Shown here: positions 1 through 8,849 of the stretch, one piece after another
How positions within the stretch are numbered: the stretch's first letter is position 1
Layout of the letters: each line of letters begins with the position of its first letter
Assembly: GCA_900550935.1 (NCBI GenBank)
Contig: URUD01000003.1
Span: 1-64,000, forward strand
Reading direction: 5' to 3'
DNA length: 64,000 nucleotides
DNA from: an uncultured Roseburia sp.
GTDB taxonomy: Bacteria; Bacillota; Clostridia; Lachnospirales; Lachnospiraceae
Position numbers and translations under genes: made by a program
Notes under the pieces: model-generated
What the model was told of the DNA's origin: nothing
The model's database searches: none
Seen by the model: only the letters and a program-made list of their open reading frames with translations

Positions 1-378
1 TGCAGCCAGTTCAAGAATCTCTTTATTCACCTGCTTCATATTCAGGATCTGTTTTCCCGGCAGTCCGAGAATGATATTTTCTGCTGCTGTCAGAATGTCT
101 ACCAGTTTGAAGTGCTGATGAACCATTCCAATATTTAAATCATTCGCATCATTCGGAGTATTGATCTGTACTTCCTTTCCATTCTTTTTAATGACTCCGG
201 AGGTCGGCTGATACAAACCAAAAAGAATGCTCATCAGAGTAGACTTTCCAGCTCCATTCTCTCCGAGAAGTGCATGGATTTCCCCTTTTTTCAACTGCAA
301 GGTAATATTATCATTAGCCTTGATTCCAGGAAATTCTTTTGTGATGTTTAACATCTCAATAATGTATTCATTTTCCAT
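1..378 (-). CDS. ABC transporter ATP-binding protein, nucleoside/simple-sugar type (partial, C-terminus off window)
   Basis: The first 126 codons of an ABC ATPase are present; the gene runs off the left edge. A Walker A motif GENGAGKST lies at about residues 39-47 and a Q-loop (GMVHQHF) about 40 residues later. The N-terminus (TKEFPGIKANDNI) is the form found in ATPases of Bmp/PnrA-type nucleoside and simple-sugar importers, which fits the lipoprotein gene immediately upstream. The start is set by a GAGGAAA ribosome binding site. By analogy the protein would energise uptake of a nucleoside or sugar; permease genes are expected beyond the window. The substrate cannot be read from the sequence. 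Confidence 0.9.
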   Translation of the reverse strand, partial: MENEYIIEMLNITKEFPGIKANDNITLQLKKGEIHALLGENGAGKSTLMSILFGLYQPTSGVIKKNGKEVQINTPNDANDLNIGMVHQHFKLVDILTAAENIILGLPGKQILNMKQVNKEILELAA

Positions 379-437
379 AGACCTGTTTCCTCTTCATTTT
401 TGTATATGATATTATCAGTATAACATCTTCTCTTCAT

Positions 438-469
438 AAAAAAAAGAGGAAGAGAGATTTTTCTCTTCC
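438..469 (-). terminator. Intercistronic hairpin plus U-tract between lipoprotein and ATPase genes
   Basis: An 8-bp perfect stem (GGAAGAGA/TCTCTTCC) with a 6-nt loop is followed on the minus strand by eight T residues. It sits after the Bmp lipoprotein stop and before the ATPase start. It would let the binding protein be made in excess over the membrane parts, a common arrangement in importers. Confidence 0.8.
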
Positions 470-484
470 CCTTTCAAGGCAATT

Positions 485-1669
485 TTACTCTACGTAATCA
501 ACGGTAACGTGAGAGCCAACTTCCGGCTGATTCTCTGTATCATTTGATACTGCGATAGAACCATCTTTGATACCAGCTAATACGGTCTCATATTCATCTA
601 CTGTAAATGTTGTAAAGCCCCATGATGCCTCATCTGTAGGAAGTCCAAGGTAATCACCCTGGGAAAGACCTAACTGCTCAGACTTTCCACCGATAGAAGC
701 CCAGTTTCCATTGAAGTAGCAATCCAGAGCATTCTCTACTGCAGAACCAAGTCCTTTCATAGCAGATGTGATACAGGTATCACCGATCTTTGGATGCTGG
801 TCAACGTCAACACCGATTACTTTTCCATCATGTTCTTCTGCTGCATATACTGCGGATGTGTAGATACCACCACCACATGCAAATACAACCTGTGTTCCGT
901 CTGCATACCAGCCTTCCATACGTGCTGTGATCGCATCATCACCATAGAACTGTCCGCCATAGTAGTATTTTACGTTTACATCAACACCAAGTTCTTCTGC
1001 TGCATCGTTGATACCCTGAATGTATCCGTAACCATAACGGATAACTGCAGGAACTGCGATACCACCGAGGAAACCAAGGCTTGTATATCCATCTTTTACT
1101 GCTGCATAACCTGCTAAGTAACCTGCCTGCTCCTCCTGGAAAGAACAGATGTAAACATTATCACCGATTCCTACGCTTTCACCAGCAAGATTTACGATAT
1201 CACCTTCTGTTACGTCAACTGCGATGAAAGAAACATCCGGATATAAATCCTGCTCTTCTGCGATTGCAGGTCCGAATAAGTAACCTGGCATAACGATTAC
1301 ATTGGCACCCTCGGATACTGCAAGGTCGATCGCATTGATTCTCTCTTCGTCTGTATCCTCTGCTGGTTTGTAGTACTCGTACTCGATACCATTTGCATCA
1401 CCATATGCAATACAGGTCTCCCATGTGATCTGGTTGAAAGACTCATCTGTGATATCTCCAGAGTCTGTGATCATAGCGATCTTCTGATCTGAAGCTTTAT
1501 CAGATGTCTTGTTGTCAGATGCCTCATTGCTCTCTGTGGTTGTCTGGTCTGCTGCATTGTCTGCTGCTCCGTTGGATGCAGTACCTGCGTTTGAACTGCT
1601 GCCGCATCCTGCAAGGAGAGAAGCTGTCATTGCTGTTGCAAGCAGTAAGCTCATTACTTTTTTCTTCAT
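485..1669 (-). CDS. Bmp/PnrA-family substrate-binding lipoprotein
   Basis: A 394-residue extracytoplasmic binding protein. It has a lipoprotein signal peptide with lipobox LLAGC (Cys22 is the predicted lipidated residue), then a Ser/Thr/Asp/Glu-rich linker to about residue 60, then a periplasmic-binding fold of the basic-membrane-protein family (IAMITDSGDITDESFN near 65, GGIYTSAVYAA and DVDQHP later). The family binds purine nucleosides or related ligands for an ABC importer. A GGAGGAAA ribosome binding site precedes the ATG. The ATPase gene follows after a terminator-like hairpin. No separate promoter is obvious between this gene and the upstream tRNA gene. Confidence 0.9.
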   Translation of the reverse strand: MKKKVMSLLLATAMTASLLAGCGSSSNAGTASNGAADNAADQTTTESNEASDNKTSDKASDQKIAMITDSGDITDESFNQITWETCIAYGDANGIEYEYYKPAEDTDEERINAIDLAVSEGANVIVMPGYLFGPAIAEEQDLYPDVSFIAVDVTEGDIVNLAGESVGIGDNVYICSFQEEQAGYLAGYAAVKDGYTSLGFLGGIAVPAVIRYGYGYIQGINDAAEELGVDVNVKYYYGGQFYGDDAITARMEGWYADGTQVVFACGGGIYTSAVYAAEEHDGKVIGVDVDQHPKIGDTCITSAMKGLGSAVENALDCYFNGNWASIGGKSEQLGLSQGDYLGLPTDEASWGFTTFTVDEYETVLAGIKDGSIAVSNDTENQPEVGSHVTVDYVE

Positions 1670-1720
1670 AATACTTTCCTCCTATGACACTCTTGGTCAA
1701 ATTTGTAACTTGCCTTTATA

Positions 1721-1769
1721 AAAAATAAAACTCCCATTATCTTCCCTTTTGAAGTACTGAGAGTTTTAT
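1721..1769 (-). terminator. Possible terminator after tRNA-Thr
   Basis: A 9-bp inverted repeat (ATAAAACTC/GAGTTTTAT) with a 27-nt loop is followed by a T/A-rich run on the minus strand, 10 nt beyond the tRNA 3' end. The loop is long, so its strength is uncertain. Confidence 0.45.
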
Positions 1770-1778
1770 CTTTTATAA

Positions 1779-1851
<73 letters not shown>

Positions 1852-1891
1852 ATCTTGCCTTGCTCTTACTTTTTGCAGGTCACATGAAACT

Positions 1892-1919
1892 ATTATATCG
1901 GATTTTTTTCAAATTGCAA
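1892..1919 (-). promoter_or_regulatory. Promoter for tRNA-Thr
   Basis: A -35 TTGCAA, a 16-bp spacer and a -10 TATAAT on the minus strand place transcription start about 35 nt before the tRNA 5' end. Confidence 0.6.
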
Positions 1920-1965
1920 TATCTAATTTAAAAAATCTTTCATTTTTAAAAAAATAATTTTATTA

Positions 1966-1994
1966 TTGCACTTGTCAGAATCCTGTGTTACACT
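1966..1994 (+). promoter_or_regulatory. Promoter for the DUF5688 gene
   Basis: TTGCAC, a 17-bp spacer and TACACT, with a TG one base before the -10 (extended -10). It lies about 90 bp before the chosen start codon. Confidence 0.45.
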
Positions 1995-2082
1995 GACAGC
2001 ACGCAGTAGTTTATGGCTTTCCCGGTCTATCACTATCTGTAGCATGCAGTATTACTTTCTCCTGTCTTTTACAGGAGGTCTT

Positions 2083-2976
2083 ATGACATATCAGGAATTC
2101 AAACAGTATATCATGCAACACGTAGCGCGTGAGCTTGGCTCATCTGCAACTATTTCCATTCAGGACATTGTAAAAAATAACAACACGCACCTTGATGGTC
2201 TTACCGTATTTCGTCCGGGGCAGAATCTCTCTCCCACCGTTTATTTGAATTATTATTTTAACCAGTACCAGAAAGGTCAGCCGCTTTCTGATGTGCTGTC
2301 TTCTATCCTTGCCATCTATCAGGAAACTCCTTTCGTTTCTTCCATTGATATCTCCTTTTTCACATCCTATGAAAAAGTCAGGGAACGCATCGTTTTTAAG
2401 CTCATCAACTATGAAAAAAACAGGGAACTCCTTTCGGATGTCCCCCATTTTCGTTATCTGGATCTTGCCATCGTTTTTAACTGCCTGATCCACACCAATC
2501 AGACCGGAACTGCAACCATTTTGATCCGGCATCAGCACCTGTCCCTTTGGAATATTACAGACGATGATCTGTATGCGCTTGCCATCTCAAATACACCAAA
2601 ACTGCTTCCCTACGATCTGAGAAACATGTCTGAGGTTCTTTTAGAACTGCTCGGTACGGATACACCACTCCCGGATGAATTACAGGAGAATGAATTTCCC
2701 ATGTATATGCTCTCCAACTGTGCCAGACTTAATGGTTCAGGTTGTATCCTGTATCAGGATCTGCTTCAGAGTTTCGCCGAACATTTCGCCTCGGATTTCT
2801 ATATCCTGCCAAGCAGCATCCATGAGGTGCTTTTGATTCCTGCCTCTGACAACAGTTCTCCGGAAGAACTCAATGCCATGGTACGTGAAGTCAACGCATC
2901 ACAACTTACCCGAGAAGAGGTGCTCTCTGACCACGTCTATTTCTATTCAAGAGAACAAAAACGGCTCAGCATGTGA
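2083..2976 (+). CDS. DUF5688 family protein
   Basis: A 297-residue cytoplasmic protein with no signal peptide or membrane segment. It resembles DUF5688, a family common in Lachnospiraceae and of unknown function. Features are an N-terminal helix (MTYQEFKQYIMQHV), a central SIDISFFTSYEKVRERI segment and a C-terminal part rich in small polar residues. The reading frame is open 39 codons further upstream, but the AGGAGG ribosome binding site 5 nt before the ATG at 2083 fixes the start. It overlaps the 3' end of glgA on the other strand by 11 bp. No function is assigned. Confidence 0.8.
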   Translation: MTYQEFKQYIMQHVARELGSSATISIQDIVKNNNTHLDGLTVFRPGQNLSPTVYLNYYFNQYQKGQPLSDVLSSILAIYQETPFVSSIDISFFTSYEKVRERIVFKLINYEKNRELLSDVPHFRYLDLAIVFNCLIHTNQTGTATILIRHQHLSLWNITDDDLYALAISNTPKLLPYDLRNMSEVLLELLGTDTPLPDELQENEFPMYMLSNCARLNGSGCILYQDLLQSFAEHFASDFYILPSSIHEVLLIPASDNSSPEELNAMVREVNASQLTREEVLSDHVYFYSREQKRLSM

Positions 2977-4411
2977 TCTTTTGATATAAATCTTCGTATT
3001 TTTTTGCAGATTTCCTCCAAGAAAAATCTTCCTGCATGCCCTGTTCCACCAACTGTTTCCAGTCTGCTCTCTTTCCATAATACACGCTCAGTGCATACTG
3101 GATGGTGCGGAGCATCTCATGGGCATTATAATTTGCAAAGGAAAATCCGGTTCCCTCTTTCGTGTATTCATTATAAGCTACTACGGTGTCTTTCAGTCCA
3201 CCAGTCTCACGGACGATCGGCACCGTACCATAACGCAGGCTCATCAACTGGCTCAAACCGCATGGTTCAAACAAAGACGGCATCAAAAAGCCGTCGCAGG
3301 AAGCATACACCTGATGTGCCAGACTTTCTGAATATCCGATTGTAACACTTACCCTGCCCGGATATTTTCCTGCGAAATAGTGCAGCATATCCTGATAACG
3401 ATCCTCGCCGGTTCCTACTGCAATAAACTGGATCTTTTCTTTTGCAAGCATCTCGTCCATCACATAGGCGATCAGGTCAAACCCTTTCTGGTCTGTCATT
3501 CGGGATACCATGCCAAGCAGGAAGATACTTTCATTTTCCTCTAATCCCATCATCTGCTGCAGTTTTGCTTTGTTTTTTGCCTTTCCCTGCTGCACGTTCC
3601 TGCTGTCATACTGTGCCTCAATGAACGGGTCTGTCTTCGGGTTATACTCGACATCATCAATGCCATTTAAAATACCATATAATTTATTCCGGCAGGCATA
3701 CAAAAGTCCATCCAGCCCTTCCCCGCCCTCAGGTGTCGTAATCTCATAGGCGTAGGTTGGACTCACGGTCGTTACCGCATCCCCATAGACAATTCCACCC
3801 TTTAAGTAGTTTGCCTCTCCATAAGATTCAAGCTTATCTGAAGTAAAGATCTGCTCTGGCAGTCCTGTGATATCCATAACCGCCGGTAATGTCCATCTTC
3901 CCTGAAACTTGAGATTGTGAATGGAAAATACCGTCTTGATACCTGCGTAGTACGGCTCATCTCCATAAAGTGTCCTTAAAAACACCGGAATCAGACCGGT
4001 CTGCCAGTCATGGCAGTGGATCACATCCGGACAGAAATCAAGATATGGCAGAGCCTCCAACACTGCTTTGGAAAAATAAGCAAATTTCTCAACATCCTCA
4101 TATATATTATGATATGGTCTGTCTCCTGCAAAATAAAACTCATTGTCTACAAGATAATAAGTAATTCCTTCATATTTTGTTTTAAAAATCCCAACGTACT
4201 GTTCCCGCCAGCTTAAGTGCACATAAAAATGGCACAAAAATTGAAGCTGCCCTTTCCATTTTTCGTCCATGCAGGCATATTTTGGCAGAATGATACGAAC
4301 ATCATATTCATCCTTGTCAAAATATCGCGGCAGCGAGCCGGTCACGTCTGCAAGACCTCCTGTTTTAATGAAAGGTACAGCCTCTGATGTAGCAAATAAT
4401 ATTTTTTTCAT
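2966..4411 (-). CDS. glgA: Glycogen synthase (ADP-glucose type)
   Basis: A 481-residue GT5-family glucosyltransferase that transfers glucose from ADP-glucose to the non-reducing end of alpha-1,4-glucan. The N-terminal KTGGLAD motif (Lys16-Asp22) binds the nucleotide sugar; further family marks are HCHDWQTGL, FSIHNLKFQG, NGIDD, GMVSRMTDQKG and the C-terminal PSLFEPCGLSQL. Length matches bacterial GlgA (about 475-485). The other glg genes are not adjacent, so it stands alone downstream of spo0A. A GGAGGG ribosome binding site precedes the ATG. It converges with the DUF5688 gene. Confidence 0.96.
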   Translation of the reverse strand: MKKILFATSEAVPFIKTGGLADVTGSLPRYFDKDEYDVRIILPKYACMDEKWKGQLQFLCHFYVHLSWREQYVGIFKTKYEGITYYLVDNEFYFAGDRPYHNIYEDVEKFAYFSKAVLEALPYLDFCPDVIHCHDWQTGLIPVFLRTLYGDEPYYAGIKTVFSIHNLKFQGRWTLPAVMDITGLPEQIFTSDKLESYGEANYLKGGIVYGDAVTTVSPTYAYEITTPEGGEGLDGLLYACRNKLYGILNGIDDVEYNPKTDPFIEAQYDSRNVQQGKAKNKAKLQQMMGLEENESIFLLGMVSRMTDQKGFDLIAYVMDEMLAKEKIQFIAVGTGEDRYQDMLHYFAGKYPGRVSVTIGYSESLAHQVYASCDGFLMPSLFEPCGLSQLMSLRYGTVPIVRETGGLKDTVVAYNEYTKEGTGFSFANYNAHEMLRTIQYALSVYYGKRADWKQLVEQGMQEDFSWRKSAKKYEDLYQKITC

Positions 4412-4458
4412 GTTATAAGCCCTCCAAGCTCCAAGAATCTTCCTGAAATCTTAAGGAT

Positions 4459-4487
4459 ATTATAACTCTTTTTCCTTTTGATGGAAA
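4459..4487 (-). promoter_or_regulatory. Possible promoter for glgA
   Basis: TTTCCA, 17 bp, TATAAT on the minus strand, directly after the spo0A stop codon. The -10 is perfect and the -35 matches four of six positions. Confidence 0.4.
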
Positions 4488-4490
4488 GTC

Positions 4491-5288
4491 TTAATAGATT
4501 TTATATTCGAGACGTATCCGGTCTGTGATCAGGGCAATAAACTCAGAATTTGTTGGTTTTCCCTTTCCATTGTGGATCGTATAACCAAACATCTCATCGA
4601 TTGTGTCCATCTTACCCCTGCTCCATGCCACTTCGATCGCATGTCGGATCGCTCTCTCCACACGACTGGATGTCGTCTGATATTTCTTGGCGATTGTTGG
4701 ATAAAGAATTTTGGTAATGGAATTTAACATTTCCATATCATTCACAGACATGACGATTGCATCCCTTAAGTACTGATATCCCTTAATATGTGCCGGGACT
4801 CCGATTTCGTGAATGATCTTTGTCACATCGGATTCCAGATTATGCTCGGTCAGTTCTTCCGCTTTCTGGTAGGCATTGACTTTGCGGATCTCCTGAGATT
4901 TTGTCTGAGAATGATGTTTTACGGTTTTGATCCGGTTGATGACCATATCATTGTCAAATGGCTTCATAATGTAGTAATCCGCACCCAGATTAAACGCATC
5001 CTCTGTTATCTTCTCCTGACCGATCGCACTGATCATAATAAAAGTTGGATGTTTCTTAATGTTTTTGTCGTTATTGACACGATCCAATACTCCCAGACCA
5101 TCCAGCTTTGGCATCACAATATCAAGCAATACGACATCCGGCTCTTTTGTTTTTATCACATGGTATGCTTCTTCCCCATCTTTTGCGGTTCCTACCACAT
5201 TCAATTCGTCATCACTTTCGATAATATTTCCCAGTAATCGCAACATTCTCTCATTATCATCCGCAATTGCAACATTTAGTTTTTCCAT
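4491..5288 (-). CDS. spo0A: Sporulation master regulator Spo0A
   Basis: A 265-residue response regulator. The receiver domain (about 1-125) has acidic residues Asp10/Asp11, phosphoacceptor Asp56 (VVLLDIVMP) and the switch lysine Lys109 (YYIMKP). The C-terminal effector domain (about 150-265) has the Spo0A signature EIGVPAHIKGYQYLRDAI and recognition-helix region SSRVERAIRHAIEVAWSRG. Phosphorylated Spo0A binds TGTCGAA boxes to start sporulation. A perfect such box lies 62 bp upstream of the ATG, suggesting autoregulation. In Bacillus this gene directly follows spoIVB; here four genes lie between them. Confidence 0.98.
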   Translation of the reverse strand: MEKLNVAIADDNERMLRLLGNIIESDDELNVVGTAKDGEEAYHVIKTKEPDVVLLDIVMPKLDGLGVLDRVNNDKNIKKHPTFIMISAIGQEKITEDAFNLGADYYIMKPFDNDMVINRIKTVKHHSQTKSQEIRKVNAYQKAEELTEHNLESDVTKIIHEIGVPAHIKGYQYLRDAIVMSVNDMEMLNSITKILYPTIAKKYQTTSSRVERAIRHAIEVAWSRGKMDTIDEMFGYTIHNGKGKPTNSEFIALITDRIRLEYKIY

Positions 5289-5350
5289 TTCAGCCCTCCT
5301 GTGACAAAAATATTTGCATTTTGATGATACTGATTTTAGTGCAAACTTTT

Positions 5351-5358
5351 TTGTCGAA
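5351..5358 (+). promoter_or_regulatory. 0A box (Spo0A-P binding site) upstream of spo0A
   Basis: The + strand reads TTGTCGAA, a full match to the Spo0A-binding core TGNCGAA. It lies in the 78-bp gap between the GGDEF gene and spo0A. Confidence 0.7.
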
Positions 5359-5366
5359 TGACGTCG

Positions 5367-6872
5367 CTAACTTCCAAACTCTTGTCCTTTTATAATATGA
5401 TATCCATTTTTTCCGTGTTTTTTTACATAATACAGAGCTTTGTCCGCTATATCGATCAGTTTCTTCTCATCCACAGCCTGTTCCACTCCGATCACTGCAT
5501 ACCCTTGGGAGAGTGTAGTCTTTTTCTCTTTTGCAATGACCTCATTCATCTCTGTTGCTTCTTTGATCTTCGTTTTGATCCGCTCTGCAATCTGTGCAAC
5601 CTGTTTCTCGTCCCCAGTCTCCATCAATATCACAAACTCATCTCCACCAAATCGGTACGCATGCCCGATATCTTTTGTCGCTGCTTCAATAATGGATGCT
5701 ACAGACCTTAAGCATCTATCCCCCTCAATATGTCCATAGGTATCATTGTGTTCTTTGAAGTAATCAATATCCAAAACACCTATCGTAATATCCCTGTTCT
5801 GCTTTTTCGAAAGAAGATTTTTGATATCCTTTTCCAGAAGATAACGGTTGCCAAGCCCAGTCAATGCGTCGATATGCGACCTCTTTTCTGCGCTTTTCCG
5901 CTCCAGTTCCTTTTCACGGAGTGCAATTTTTACATCAATGGCAGCTGCACGCTCCTGATCGGTTTCCTTTTTCTGTTTGTGATAAAGGTCTGCATGCTGC
6001 ACACATAATTCCACATAACGCTCCCTGTTTCCAGTCTCCAGACAGTAATCCATCCATGATTCGGTCAGAAGCAGCTGGAAATGTATATTATCCATCTTGC
6101 TGACGCGTTTTTCAAAGCAGGTAATCACATATTTCCAGTTCTCATACTCTTTCATATTCCGGAACAAATTGCAGATATCCTTCATATCCTCTTCATAATC
6201 GGATACATTTTCTGTTTTTTCCGCGTACTCAAGGATATCTCCTATCCTCTGATATACCTCCTCTTTTTTTCCAACATTCCAATAGAGTCTGCACTCCAGA
6301 ACCAGATAACTGTAATAATATGGATTACTCCAATCAGCCACCTGTTTTTTTGCCTCTTTAATCTTATCTTCGGCAAGCCCATACATCCGCTCTTCAATGT
6401 AAGCCTTTGCCAGATTCAGGTAACTAGCCTGTTTCCAGATTTCGTATCGCTTTTCTTTCATGCATTCCGGTTTCTTTAACATATCCACTGCACGCTGGAA
6501 ATATTCAATTGCCTTACCATTTTGTCTCAGCTGCTGATACCTTGTACCAATATTATTATAAATCAATGCCAGTGTCTGGCTGTATCCATATCTCAATGCC
6601 AGTTCCAGTGCATCCAGGTAGTAATCAATGGAAGCATTTTCATTTCCCATAGAAGCATGAATCACTCCTAACAGATTGATACTGAACGTATATGCCAGAT
6701 AGTTTCCGTTCTTCTTATATAGATAGGATGCATTTTCTCCAAGCTGTATGGCATCTTTTAACCGGTTGTCTGCCAGTGCCTTTCTGGCTTCATCCATATA
6801 TTTGTCTGCAAGCATTTCGTTATTTTTCTCATCCTGTATCATTCGTTTCACCCACTGTTCGCCATTTTGCAT
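5367..6872 (-). CDS. TPR-repeat diguanylate cyclase (GGDEF protein)
   Basis: A 501-residue soluble protein. Residues about 20-300 form helical tetratricopeptide-like repeats (for example NASYLYKKNGNYLAYTFSIN, GTRYQQLRQNGKAIEYF). A charged helical linker (about 305-335) leads to a GGDEF domain with the active-site motif RFGGDEF at 407-413 and upstream DALTGLGNRYLLEKD. The catalytic residues are intact, so cyclic di-GMP synthesis is likely. I see no RxxD inhibitory site just before the motif. There is no membrane segment; the TPR part probably senses a protein or peptide. It lies upstream of spo0A and may be read with it. The link to sporulation is positional only. Confidence 0.9.
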   Translation of the reverse strand: MQNGEQWVKRMIQDEKNNEMLADKYMDEARKALADNRLKDAIQLGENASYLYKKNGNYLAYTFSINLLGVIHASMGNENASIDYYLDALELALRYGYSQTLALIYNNIGTRYQQLRQNGKAIEYFQRAVDMLKKPECMKEKRYEIWKQASYLNLAKAYIEERMYGLAEDKIKEAKKQVADWSNPYYYSYLVLECRLYWNVGKKEEVYQRIGDILEYAEKTENVSDYEEDMKDICNLFRNMKEYENWKYVITCFEKRVSKMDNIHFQLLLTESWMDYCLETGNRERYVELCVQHADLYHKQKKETDQERAAAIDVKIALREKELERKSAEKRSHIDALTGLGNRYLLEKDIKNLLSKKQNRDITIGVLDIDYFKEHNDTYGHIEGDRCLRSVASIIEAATKDIGHAYRFGGDEFVILMETGDEKQVAQIAERIKTKIKEATEMNEVIAKEKKTTLSQGYAVIGVEQAVDEKKLIDIADKALYYVKKHGKNGYHIIKGQEFGS

Positions 6873-6903
6873 TAATCATAGCACATTTTTGGTGGATTTC
6901 AAG

Positions 6904-6938
6904 AAAAAAAACACGATTGTACCATTCCTAGAACAATC
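6904..6938 (-). terminator. Terminator after the NSS transporter gene
   Basis: A 6-bp stem (GATTGT/ACAATC) is followed by GTG and eight T residues on the minus strand. The upstream stem arm overlaps the last codons of the gene. Confidence 0.55.
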
Positions 6939-8277
6939 CGTTTGCCGCAATAAACAATACGATAAACGGTAAGATCCACGTAACATAAAATCGTATTTTT
7001 GCAGGCATTTTCCAACCATTTCCTGCATTACATTCTTCCAGATAATAAGAAAATCCCCATCCCCGTTTTGACACACAAAACAGCAGGATGATAAGACTTC
7101 CAAACGGAAGGATCAGATTGCTGACTAAAAAATCTTCGAAATCCAATATCGTACTGCTCTCTCCCAGAGGATGAATGTTACTAAACACATTAAACCCAAG
7201 CACACACGGCATACTGCCGATCGCCAGGACAAAAAAGTTCAGGATGCTTGCCCTTTTCCTGCTGATATGGAACAGTTCCATATTGCACGCTATGATATTT
7301 TCCAACACAGCAATAACTGTTGATAATGCTGCAAACGTCATAAACAAAAAGAATAAAATGCCCCAGATACGACCTCCTGTCATATACTCAAATACCTTCG
7401 GTATCGTAATAAAGATCAGGCTTGGCCCACTGTCGGTCGGAATGTCGTAGGAAAAGCAGGCAGGAAAGATGATGAGCCCTGACATCAGAGCAACAAATGT
7501 ATCTAATATCGTGATCTGAATACTTTCACTTAATAAGCCTCTGTCCTTTCCGATATAGCTGCCAAAGATCATCATAGACCCCATTCCAAGACTTAACGTA
7601 AAGAAGCTCTGGTTCATCGCTGCGATCAGCATGGAAAAGAACCCTACCTCCTTTACCCGTTCAAAATCCGGGATCAGATAATAGGAAACTCCCTCCCACG
7701 CCCCAGACAGTGTCAGGCTGTGAACCGCAAGGACTAAGATCAGACCTAGCAGGATCAGCATCATCCATTTTGTGATACGCTCCACGCCATTCTGCAATCC
7801 AAGGCTGCACACCAGCACTGCGGTCACGACAACGGCAAGCATCCACACGGTCATCTGTGCCGGATCTGCCATCACTTCGGAAAAAAGCTGTTTTGTATCA
7901 CTGACTCCCTGCATGCTGCCGGACGCATATTTAAAAAAGTATCCCAGCATCCAACCAGCAACCGTGGTATAGAAAAAGAGAAGGATATAGTTGCCGATCC
8001 AGGCTATTTTGCCATGAATATGCCACTTAGTTCCTGGCTTTTCCAGTTTATAATAAGCACAGGCAATACTTGCTTTTGCCGCTCTTCCCACTGCAAGTTC
8101 CATCGTCAGGATCGGGACACCGAATGCAACCAGAAACAACAGGTAAAACAGGACAAAAAATCCTCCTCCATAATACCCTGCTACATAAGGAAATCTCCAC
8201 ACATTTCCAATTCCGATCGCACATCCGGCACTGATCAGGATAAATCCCAGCCGGCTGTTAAAATTTTCTCGCTCCAT
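6928..8277 (-). CDS. Sodium-dependent transporter, NSS/SNF family
   Basis: A 449-residue polytopic membrane protein with about 11-12 hydrophobic segments. The N-terminus SRLGFILISAGCAIGIGNVW followed by RFPYVAGYYGGG is the TM1 signature of neurotransmitter:sodium symporters (LeuT/TnaT/MhsT group), containing the Na+ and substrate-site backbone; ELAVGRA follows TM2. Bacterial members import amino acids with Na+. The substrate cannot be told from sequence. A GGAGAGC ribosome binding site lies before the ATG. It sits between the cysteine-rich protein gene and the GGDEF gene with a 162-bp gap upstream. Confidence 0.93.
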   Translation of the reverse strand: MERENFNSRLGFILISAGCAIGIGNVWRFPYVAGYYGGGFFVLFYLLFLVAFGVPILTMELAVGRAAKASIACAYYKLEKPGTKWHIHGKIAWIGNYILLFFYTTVAGWMLGYFFKYASGSMQGVSDTKQLFSEVMADPAQMTVWMLAVVVTAVLVCSLGLQNGVERITKWMMLILLGLILVLAVHSLTLSGAWEGVSYYLIPDFERVKEVGFFSMLIAAMNQSFFTLSLGMGSMMIFGSYIGKDRGLLSESIQITILDTFVALMSGLIIFPACFSYDIPTDSGPSLIFITIPKVFEYMTGGRIWGILFFLFMTFAALSTVIAVLENIIACNMELFHISRKRASILNFFVLAIGSMPCVLGFNVFSNIHPLGESSTILDFEDFLVSNLILPFGSLIILLFCVSKRGWGFSYYLEECNAGNGWKMPAKIRFYVTWILPFIVLFIAANGLF

Positions 8278-8439
8278 ACTGCTCTCCTTACTTCGTACAT
8301 TTTCACTTTAAAGCAATAAAATGTGCTTTGAGATTTATTGTACTATATTTTAGAGCAATAGGGAAGTATCCTTTCGTCACAATTCAGATTTTTTCGGTAT
8401 TCACCCGGCAATTTTTTAAGATATCTTTTTATCCGGCTT

Positions 8440-8832
8440 TTACCTGTTTTCAATCTGGATCTGCTCCTCTAAAAACTTTGCGGCATCCATAACACAATCA
8501 TTACATTCCCTCAGGACGGTTCCACTCTCTATGCCCTTTAATTCCTTGCAGATCACGGAACCGTTCTGTTCTTTAAACTTTGAAATGATTGCTCTTGAAT
8601 CTGCAAATGTCTTTGCCGGATCATCATTTAACAGTCCAAGGATGACTGCCGCACCTGCGATCGCTCCGCAGGATGCCTCCATGGTTCCCATCCCTACGGC
8701 AAACCCCTGTGTGATCTTTCGCATCGTTTCCTCATCCACACCAACCAGATCACAATAGGTACATGCCACTGCCTGTGCACAGTTATAGCCGCTTCGTTTT
8801 TTATTGACTGCTTCCTGTATTCTTGATTCCAT
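8440..8832 (-). CDS. C_GCAxxG_C_C family (putative redox) protein
   Basis: A 130-residue protein of the C_GCAxxG_C_C family, named for its conserved cysteines: GYNCAQAV near the N-terminus, ASCGAIAGAAVILG in the middle, and VICKEL and ECNDCV towards the C-terminus. Members are thought to bind a metal or FeS centre; the function is not established. An in-frame Met lies 11 codons upstream, but the AAAGGAG ribosome binding site placed before MESRIQ supports the start at 8832. It follows the MGMT-fusion gene by 17 bp and is probably co-transcribed with it. Confidence 0.85.
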   Translation of the reverse strand: MESRIQEAVNKKRSGYNCAQAVACTYCDLVGVDEETMRKITQGFAVGMGTMEASCGAIAGAAVILGLLNDDPAKTFADSRAIISKFKEQNGSVICKELKGIESGTVLRECNDCVMDAAKFLEEQIQIENR

Positions 8833-8849
8833 ATAGACTCCTTTTCGTT

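Noticed and set aside
794..1117. Cysteine-rich 107-codon frame on the + strand
   Set aside because: Antisense shadow of the Bmp lipoprotein gene; the Cys codons reflect the complement of Ala/Thr codons there.
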